From: Actinomycetota bacterium
GTDB lineage: Bacteria > Acidobacteriota > Blastocatellia > Chloracidobacteriales > Chloracidobacteriaceae
NCBI GenBank assembly: GCA_013298335.1
Contig: JAAFHI010000166.1
Coordinates: forward strand, 1 to 7,058
Direction: 5' to 3'
DNA length: 7,058 nt
The notes under the pieces were generated by a model. The model was not told where the DNA came from. It saw only the letters and a program-made list of their open reading frames with translations, and made no database searches. The translations under genes and the position numbers were made by a program. Shown piece after piece: positions 1 through 4,810 of the stretch (positions within the stretch are counted from its first letter, which is position 1; the number at the start of each line of letters is the position of its first letter).

Positions 1-2150
1 GTCGAGGTTTTCGCCGTCAGTTGCGGCGGATGGCTGTCGATGACGAAGCCCTTCGTCTCCTGATACACGTTGCCCTGCGTGTCGGTCAGAATCAGACGGC
101 ACTGATAGCGTCCGTCGTTCATTTCCTTCGGCGCGAGGAAGCGCGTTTCCCAGACGTCCTCGTTTTCAAGCTTGGTGAGCGGCTTGGTCAGACCGAACGG
201 AAACACGGCGACGACCGAGGTGATGGATTCATCCGTACGGACGCGCAACACCGGGTCGCCCGGCTTGATGACGCGCGGACGAAGCAGCGCGCGGGGCGCG
301 GCGAGGAACGCCGTGTAGGGCGTGAGAATGTTGTACTTCTTGGACAGCGCGATGATTTCGGCGATGAGGGCTTCGTCCTCGCCTTCGAGCGCGATGCGGC
401 GGAGCAGGGAATTGATCCGTTCGCGCGCCCAGACGCGGGGCAGGTGCGCGTGGCTGGCATCGAGTTCGGGCAGATCGGCGGCGGCGCCGAGTTGAACCGC
501 CTTGCCCGCGCGGCTGCCCGTGAGGGTGAAGTTGACGTTTTTCGCTTCCTTGCGATAGCGGCCCACGAAGGTCGCCCGCGACCCGTCGTAGGTCGTCGTG
601 TCGATGTCGGGATAGATGTTGTAGAGGTTGGCCGAATCGTTCGTCGTCATCGCCAGTCCCTCGACCGGCTTTTCGCCGACCTTGGCGAAGAAGGCGTTGA
701 GGCGGAAGGCGAGTTCGTCGGTTTCGCGTCCGAAGTCGAAGTAGCCCCGGCTCACGCGGGCGAGTTCGCGCAGGAAGTTCTGGTTGGCGTCCGAGCCGAT
801 GCCGAACACGTAGGCCCGCGCGAGATTCGCGGTGCCCTGTTTGTTGGCGGCGGTGAAGTCCTTGACGAGTTTTCCGGCCTGCGTGGTGGTGAGCGTCGGA
901 TTGCCGTCGGTCAGAATGACGACGGTCTTTTCATCGCCGGGCAACTGTTTGGCCAGTTCGAGGCCGCGCTTGAGGGCGACGCTGAAATCCGTGCCGCCGC
1001 TGAGATAGCTCTGCTTGATGAAGTCGAGCGCACGGTTGAAGTTTTCGGGCGTGCCTGCCTGCGGCGACTGGGCGAACACGTTCACGTCGTCGTTGAAGAG
1101 GGCGACGTTGAACGAATCGTCGGGCCGGAGCGAGCGCAGAAACATCTCGCTTGCTTCGTAGGCCCGGTCGAGTTTTTCGAACTGCATCGAGAGCGACGTG
1201 TCGAGCAGGAGTACGACTGATCGTTTCGCCGTGCCCGCCTGCTGGAACTGCGCGGGCGTGGCGGCGCGTTCGTTGAAGAGCGCGGAAACTTCGAAATAGC
1301 CGTCGTTGTCGGGCTTGATGCGGGTTGGGTCGCGCAGTTCAACCGGGGAAATCCGTTCCGGTGCGCGATAGGCGATGACGTTCATCTCGCTTTTCGACAC
1401 GTTGAGCGCATAGTCGAAGGCGAAATCCTGGGCGAGCAAAACTTTTCTGGCCGTGAAGGAGCCGACGATGTGGTTGGGGTCGCGGGACGAGTATTGAAGC
1501 GGGAACGTCGCGTCGCGCTGCGTGAAATCGGCAATCGGGAAACGGTTCGCGAGGTCGAGGTTGACGGAAAACGACCCGACCAACTGCGTGCCGTATTCCG
1601 ACGGCTTGAGCGGCAGAGAGAAGAACGAGCGCAATCCTTCAACCGACAGGGTTTCGGTGTATTCGAGTTCGACGCGCTTGGTGCCGTAAGCCGGAATCGG
1701 GGCGAGTTTCACGGTGAACGCCGTCGCGCCGCCGTTTTCGTCCTCCTGCGTGACGAGGCCGGGGTCGATGGCCTGCTGCTTGAGCTGTTCGTAGATTTCC
1801 TTGGCCCGTTTGACTTCGAGCATCACGCCGGGGATGCGGACGTCGCCGTCCCACACGGCGAAATCGGAAATCGCCGCCGTCGTGGGAATGCGGAAGACGT
1901 ATTTGCCTTCCATCACGCGGTCGGTCCGGTTGCCGTAAATCTGGACGATGCGCACCCGCGCGAACTGTTGATCCACCTTGATGTCGACGTTCATTTCATC
2001 GAGCGCCAGCTTGGTCGGGTCTGGTTGTTGCGCATCGTCGGGCAGTACGACCCCGGCCTGCGCGAACGCGGGCTGGGCGGTCACGGCGAAAAAGAGGGCG
2101 AAGAAAATGCTCAGAAACCCAAACGAAAGGACCGGACGGATGGCGCGCAT
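1..2150 (-). CDS. Secreted VIT and von Willebrand factor A (VWA) domain protein, C-terminus outside window
   Basis: An exported protein; 716 residues are visible and the frame is still open at the window edge. Residues 1-30 are a signal peptide: a basic start (MRAIRP), a Phe/Leu-rich core, and a probable cut after PAFA, before QAG. Residues about 46-173 match a VIT domain (inter-alpha-trypsin inhibitor type), including the stretch EVKRAKEIYEQL. A VWA domain follows at about 310-455 with a complete MIDAS metal site: D317-T-S319-L-S321, T387 in GGTDF, and D415 in TDG. After it come the segments usual in VIT-VWA proteins, VWARERINSLL (W574) and ILTPYTAFL (610-615). The visible end (about 625-716) looks beta-rich and Ig-like. 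The likely role is metal-dependent protein or ligand binding in the periplasm or at the cell surface; the partner is unknown. ATG at 2150 is chosen because the signal peptide starts there; ACGGAA is a weak ribosome site. A terminator-type hairpin upstream suggests its own promoter. Confidence 0.93.
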   Translation of the reverse strand, partial: MRAIRPVLSFGFLSIFFALFFAVTAQPAFAQAGVVLPDDAQQPDPTKLALDEMNVDIKVDQQFARVRIVQIYGNRTDRVMEGKYVFRIPTTAAISDFAVWDGDVRIPGVMLEVKRAKEIYEQLKQQAIDPGLVTQEDENGGATAFTVKLAPIPAYGTKRVELEYTETLSVEGLRSFFSLPLKPSEYGTQLVGSFSVNLDLANRFPIADFTQRDATFPLQYSSRDPNHIVGSFTARKVLLAQDFAFDYALNVSKSEMNVIAYRAPERISPVELRDPTRIKPDNDGYFEVSALFNERAATPAQFQQAGTAKRSVVLLLDTSLSMQFEKLDRAYEASEMFLRSLRPDDSFNVALFNDDVNVFAQSPQAGTPENFNRALDFIKQSYLSGGTDFSVALKRGLELAKQLPGDEKTVVILTDGNPTLTTTQAGKLVKDFTAANKQGTANLARAYVFGIGSDANQNFLRELARVSRGYFDFGRETDELAFRLNAFFAKVGEKPVEGLAMTTNDSANLYNIYPDIDTTTYDGSRATFVGRYRKEAKNVNFTLTGSRAGKAVQLGAAADLPELDASHAHLPRVWARERINSLLRRIALEGEDEALIAEIIALSKKYNILTPYTAFLAAPRALLRPRVIKPGDPVLRVRTDESITSVVAVFPFGLTKPLTKLENEDVWETRFLAPKEMNDGRYQCRLILTDTQGNVYQETKGFVIDSHPPQLTAKTS

Positions 2151-2237
2151 ATCGTGATTCCGTAAAAGGTGGATGAAATATGTGGTGCGTTCGGAAAGTA
2201 CTGAAAACGGACCGGAAAGAAAAGCCGCGGAAAAGCG

Positions 2238-2262
2238 AAAAGGCGCGATTCGCGCGCCTTTT
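2238..2262 (-). terminator. Probable intrinsic terminator after the TPR-DUF4388 gene
   Basis: A perfect 10-bp inverted repeat (AAAAGGCGCG / CGCGCCTTTT) with a 5-base ATTCG loop lies 28 bases past the stop of the TPR-DUF4388 gene. Read on the minus strand, the GC core is followed by TTTTCGCTTTT, a U-rich tail. The plus-strand reading also ends in TTTTT, so the structure could stop transcription from either side. All neighbouring genes run on the minus strand, so its likely job is to separate the cutA-DUF4388 unit from the downstream VWA gene. Confidence 0.75.
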
Positions 2263-2290
2263 TCATCTTTTTCGAGGGAAGGAAAACCGG

Positions 2291-3079
2291 TCAGTGAACG
2301 CGGGCGTCCTCGCCGCCGCTCAGATCGATTTCCAGGCCATCGACCATGCCGGAGCGCTCCTCGTCGATTTCCCTCAGGACATCGAGAATGAGGCTCGTGT
2401 TGCTGGTGGTCTTGATGTTCTGTTTGAACTCGACCAGCGACTTTTCGACATCAAAGCTGCCTTCCTGAATGTCGGCGAACTTCTTGAAGGCTTCAACGCC
2501 GCGGACGGTCGTGGTCTCGGCATCGGCGATCATGCCGTCATTGAAATAGAGGCGGCCGCCGCTGGTACTCGAATGAATCGTGATGATGCCCGTGATGCGG
2601 CTGTTTTCGACCACCTGGACGACATCGAACAGGCTGATGCTGCTCAGGTCGCCGGTCATGACCTTTGGTGTTCCGCGATACTGGTTCGGATAGGCGAATC
2701 CGGCCACGGCGGCGTTCGAGGGCGGGGGCGGCGGGGCCGGCACCGGCTTGGGGGCCTCGATTTCACGGATGGCGTGCAGCCGCGAGGTGATGGAAAGCTG
2801 CGGATTGAGCCGCTTGGCATGGAGCAGGGCCGAGTTGGCCTGTTCGAGTTTTCCGGCGTCGATATAGAGGCTCGACAGCGTGAGCAGGTGTTCGATGGCT
2901 TTCTGACGCAAACCCTGTTCGATGGCGATGGAGCACAACTTTTCGCGCAGTTGCAGATTCTTCGGCGCCACGGCCAGCGCTTCCTCAAGCGTCGCGACGG
3001 CCCGGTCGAACATCCGGTATTTCGTCAGCAGTTCGACGTCCAGCAAGACGCCTTCGACATCGGCGGGATTGGACGGCAT
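2291..3079 (-). CDS. TPR repeat protein with C-terminal DUF4388 (PATAN-type) domain
   Basis: 262 residues, no signal peptide or membrane segment, so cytoplasmic. The N-terminal half (about 10-95) is helical with two to three TPR-like units, for example FDRAVATLEEALAVAPKN and AIEHLLTLSSLYIDAGKLEQ. A proline-rich hinge (110-120, KPVPAPPPPP) leads to a DUF4388 domain at about 142-240: GDLSSISLFDVVQVVENS, then TGIITI, GGRLYFNDGMIADAE, GSFDVE and a closing SLILDVLREIDEE. DUF4388 domains occur in signalling proteins of delta-proteobacteria, acidobacteria and similar groups, often beside response-regulator or TPR modules. The inferred role here is a protein-protein adaptor in signalling or gliding/polarity-type regulation; the partner is unknown. 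The start is firm: GAGGA sits 6 bases upstream and overlaps the cutA stop codon, so the two genes are probably translationally coupled. The acidic tail after about residue 240 is not assigned. Confidence 0.92.
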   Translation of the reverse strand: MPSNPADVEGVLLDVELLTKYRMFDRAVATLEEALAVAPKNLQLREKLCSIAIEQGLRQKAIEHLLTLSSLYIDAGKLEQANSALLHAKRLNPQLSITSRLHAIREIEAPKPVPAPPPPPSNAAVAGFAYPNQYRGTPKVMTGDLSSISLFDVVQVVENSRITGIITIHSSTSGGRLYFNDGMIADAETTTVRGVEAFKKFADIQEGSFDVEKSLVEFKQNIKTTSNTSLILDVLREIDEERSGMVDGLEIDLSGGEDARVH

Positions 3080-3085
3080 GGTTGT

Positions 3086-3090
3086 TCCTC
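3086..3090 (-). promoter_or_regulatory. Ribosome binding site of the TPR-DUF4388 gene, overlapping the cutA stop
   Basis: GAGGA on the minus strand, 6 bases before the ATG at 3079. Its first bases are the last two bases of the cutA TGA stop. It is the only strong Shine-Dalgarno match before any start in this window, and it fixes both the start choice and the coupling of the two genes. Confidence 0.7.
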
Positions 3091-3442
3091 ACTCCTCGGA
3101 TGATGCGCTACGACGTACGGCGACGCCCTCTTTGACCCATTTTTCGTAGGTATCCGACACGGCGGCGGATGCCAGCGCCAGAACTTCCGGGGTCGTGTAC
3201 GGATGCAGTTCGCGAACCGCCGCTTCAAGTGCCGGGTATCGCTCCGCCGTCGTCTTCACGATCAGCAACTGTTCCGCGTCCTGTTGTATTGCGCCGTCCC
3301 ACTCGTAGACCGACAGGATGCCCGGCACGATGTTGACACAGGCGGCCAGCCGGTCGCGGACCACGGTCTGCGCCAACGTACGCGCAGCCTCGGCTGTATC
3401 AATCGTGATGAAGACCACTCGAAGGTCATTCGAATCCGGCAT
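3089..3442 (-). CDS. cutA: CutA family divalent-cation tolerance protein
   Basis: 117 residues, close to the usual 100-115 for CutA, a small cytoplasmic trimer with a ferredoxin-like fold. Family hallmarks occur in order: VVFITIDTAEAARTLAQ (9-25), RLAACVNIVPGILSVYEWDG (31-50), EQLLIVKTT (57-65), LHPYTTPEVLAL (79-90) and YEKWV (99-103). The family was named for copper tolerance in Escherichia coli; its biochemical role remains debated, so a metal-tolerance function is family knowledge only. The C-terminal tail RRSASSEE goes past the conserved core. ATG at 3442 gives the expected short N-terminus; no clear Shine-Dalgarno precedes it. The stop is 9 bases from the next gene, the TPR-DUF4388 protein, so they are probably co-transcribed. 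A 148-base gap separates it from holA upstream, so it may have its own promoter, though I could not identify one with confidence. Confidence 0.95.
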   Translation of the reverse strand: MPDSNDLRVVFITIDTAEAARTLAQTVVRDRLAACVNIVPGILSVYEWDGAIQQDAEQLLIVKTTAERYPALEAAVRELHPYTTPEVLALASAAVSDTYEKWVKEGVAVRRSASSEE

Positions 3443-3528
3443 CTGGATGCACCGATTCTGTATTCTTTGCGGGATCAGTGCCCTACTCTAGCAGACCCGA
3501 CTGGATTCATCCATCCTCGATATACCCC

Positions 3529-3579
3529 AAAAAATTTAGGCTCGGTTGGATTAATACTTTCCAAAGTGCCTTTGAGCCG
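3529..3579 (-). terminator. Weak terminator-like structure after holA
   Basis: Read on the minus strand, GGCTC (3578-3574) can pair with GAGCC (3543-3539), and the latter is followed by TAAATTTTTT. Inside the loop a smaller CAAAG-GCA-CTTTG hairpin and a competing TTGGA/TCCAA pairing are possible. The outer stem has only 5 bp and the loop is long, so it is not a classic terminator, but its place just past the holA stop and its six-T run fit one. The surrounding 80 bases (3521-3600) are only about 38% GC, much lower than the flanking genes. Confidence 0.33.
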
Positions 3580-3590
3580 TTTTCAAGCGT

Positions 3591-4586
3591 TCATTTTACA
3601 GCGATTTCGCACAGAAAAAATTCCAGTTGCAGGCGCGGGGTCGCGCGCGAACTCTTGATCGCCAGATCGATTTCGTTCAGACGGCGGATGGCGTGGCGAA
3701 TCTCGCGTTCCGACTTCTTTCGAACCGATCCGAGAAAATTGGTCAGCCGGCTGGGCGGCATCCGCAGTTCGCGGGCGATTTCATCGCGGGGCGCGTTGGA
3801 GGCCATCAGTTCATGGGCGGTGAGCATCTGGCGAAAGCTCCAGGCGAGCAGACCGACCAGCGCGACCGGCTCTTCTCCCTGGTCGAGCAGCCGGTGGAGC
3901 GCGCGCAGGGCGGTGGCCCCGTTGCCCGACAGCACCGCGTCGCTGAGGGTGAAATTGTCGTATTGCCGCGACCGGACGGCCAGCGCGTCGACGGCTTCCA
4001 TCGTAATGGCGCCACCCCCGCCCGCGTAGCACATCAGCTTTCGAATCTCTCCCGACAGCATCAACAGGTCCGCGCCGGTCAATCCGACCAGCTTGCCGAG
4101 GGCCTGCGGGGCAAACTCGTATCCCTGCCGACGCGCGAACTGCTGTGCCCACTGGGTGATCTCGGTCTCGCTCAACCGACCGCATTCAACCGGCGTACAG
4201 CCTTTCAGGAGGGCCGCCGAAGCATTGCGGCGCTTGTCGAGCGCATCGGCCTGAAACACGAGGGTCGTCGTCGGATTGGGTTTCCGCAGATACGCCTTGA
4301 GGGCGTCGAGTTCCTTTTCGTCAATCTTGTCGAAATTGCGGGCGATGACCAGTCGCCGCGCGGTCAGCATCGGAAACTGGTTGGCGGCGCACAGCACCGC
4401 GTCGAGCGATTCCGTGGCGACATCGTGTTCGGAAAAACTGAAGATGCGCACCGATTCATCGGGCACGATCGCCTGAATCAGCGCGTTGAGGCACTCGCGC
4501 TGGAGATACCGCTCCGGACCGGTCAAAAGGTAGAGCGGCTCGATCTGTTCGGCGCGGATGTTTTTCAGAAAATCGACGGCGTTCAT
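3591..4586 (-). CDS. holA: DNA polymerase III subunit delta
   Basis: 331 residues, the normal length for the delta subunit, which opens the sliding clamp as part of the clamp-loader complex (delta, delta', gamma/tau) during replication. The N-terminus shows the family opening EPLYLLTGPERYLQREC (16-32), a degenerate nucleotide-binding-like region. FPMLTARRLVIARN (71-84) matches the conserved strand-helix segment, and DLLMLSGEIRKLMCYAG (173-189) matches the AAA+ lid region. The C-terminal helical collar domain begins near NFTLSDAVLSGNGATALRAL (211-230) and includes EPVALVGLLAWSFRQ (239-253). The stop is TGA at 3591. ATG at 4586 gives the standard short lead-in MNAVDFLKNI. No Shine-Dalgarno is seen; instead the last base of a long inverted-repeat hairpin lies 6 bases before the ATG, which could affect translation. 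It probably shares a transcript with the upstream small membrane protein and glycosyltransferase-like gene. Confidence 0.95.
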   Translation of the reverse strand: MNAVDFLKNIRAEQIEPLYLLTGPERYLQRECLNALIQAIVPDESVRIFSFSEHDVATESLDAVLCAANQFPMLTARRLVIARNFDKIDEKELDALKAYLRKPNPTTTLVFQADALDKRRNASAALLKGCTPVECGRLSETEITQWAQQFARRQGYEFAPQALGKLVGLTGADLLMLSGEIRKLMCYAGGGGAITMEAVDALAVRSRQYDNFTLSDAVLSGNGATALRALHRLLDQGEEPVALVGLLAWSFRQMLTAHELMASNAPRDEIARELRMPPSRLTNFLGSVRKKSEREIRHAIRRLNEIDLAIKSSRATPRLQLEFFLCEIAVK

Positions 4587-4592
4587 TGGAAG

Positions 4593-4673
4593 TAGTCAGC
4601 AGTCAGCGGTCAGCAGTCAGTAATCAGCGGCCAGTTTACTGACGACTGACTGCTGACCACTGACTGCTAACCA
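4593..4673 (-). repeat. Tandem heptamer array in inverted halves, forming a long hairpin
   Basis: Eleven consecutive 7-base units fill 4595-4671. On the plus strand the first six are GTCAGCA, GTCAGCG, GTCAGCA, GTCAGTA, ATCAGCG and GCCAGTT. The last five are the reverse-complement type: TACTGAC, GACTGAC, TGCTGAC, CACTGAC and TGCTAAC. The halves pair: 4593-4627 with 4639-4673, 30 of 35 positions Watson-Crick around an 11-base loop. In the minus-strand RNA, the direction of the genes, four of the five mismatches become G-U pairs. The array overlaps the stop codon of the 42-residue gene and stops 6 bases before the holA ATG. It resembles dispersed short intergenic repeats of bacteria; family and copy number cannot be judged from one window. 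Confidence 0.9.
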
Positions 4674-4795
4674 GGGATTTTCCCCAGTCGGATCAGGATG
4701 CCCCAGATGATTGAAACCGCGAGTCCGAGCGAGGCCATGGCGATGACGACGTACACCCACGCCGGAACGGGTTTTGAATTGTCGCGATGTTCCAT
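4667..4795 (-). CDS. Small single-span membrane protein, 42 residues, function unknown
   Basis: An open frame of 42 codons plus TAG sits in the gap between the glycosyltransferase-like gene and holA. The product has a short polar, charged N-terminus (MEHRDNSKPVP), one hydrophobic span at about 13-35 (WVYVVIAMASLGLAVS and following IIWGILI), and a basic tail (RLGKIPG). It reads as a one-pass inner-membrane microprotein. I recognise no family. Support comes from the well-formed membrane segment flanked by charges, the 15-base spacing after the upstream stop, same-strand direction, and the fact that without it about 220 bases would be noncoding. There is no strong Shine-Dalgarno; CCCCCGGTCACGCGC precedes the ATG. 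Its TAG stop lies inside the last unit of the heptamer array: G to A at 4669 on the plus strand makes the stop. It could also be a chance open frame. Confidence 0.6.
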   Translation of the reverse strand: MEHRDNSKPVPAWVYVVIAMASLGLAVSIIWGILIRLGKIPG

Positions 4796-4810
4796 GCGCG
4801 TGACCGGGGG

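Noticed and set aside
21..1220. Long plus-strand open frame of 399 codons
   Set aside because: It lies entirely antisense to the VIT-VWA gene, is full of Arg, Glu, Gly and Val as expected from the reverse of GC-rich codons, and shows no domain.
2151..2237. Sigma-70-type promoter before the VWA gene (CATATT with a TTTCAG-like upstream box)
   Set aside because: The -10 match is 4 of 6 and the -35 match is poor; a promoter is expected here but I cannot place it.
2180..3103. Plus-strand open frame of 307 codons
   Set aside because: It is antisense to the TPR-DUF4388 gene and runs across the terminator hairpin; no recognisable motif, while the minus strand shows clear family signatures.
3443..3590. 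tRNA or small RNA gene in the holA-cutA gap
   Set aside because: No cloverleaf arms, no T-loop GTTCRA pattern in position, and the short inverted repeats compete with one another.
3627..4595. Plus-strand open frame of 322 codons
   Set aside because: It mirrors holA almost exactly; low-complexity antisense composition and no family match.
4595..4671. CRISPR array
   Set aside because: The units are 7 bases with no spacers and they reverse orientation halfway; nothing CRISPR-like is nearby.
4593..4673. Intrinsic terminator between the small gene and holA
   Set aside because: The hairpin is long but is not followed by a T run on the minus strand (the next bases are ACTTCCAATG), so a simple terminator role is not supported.
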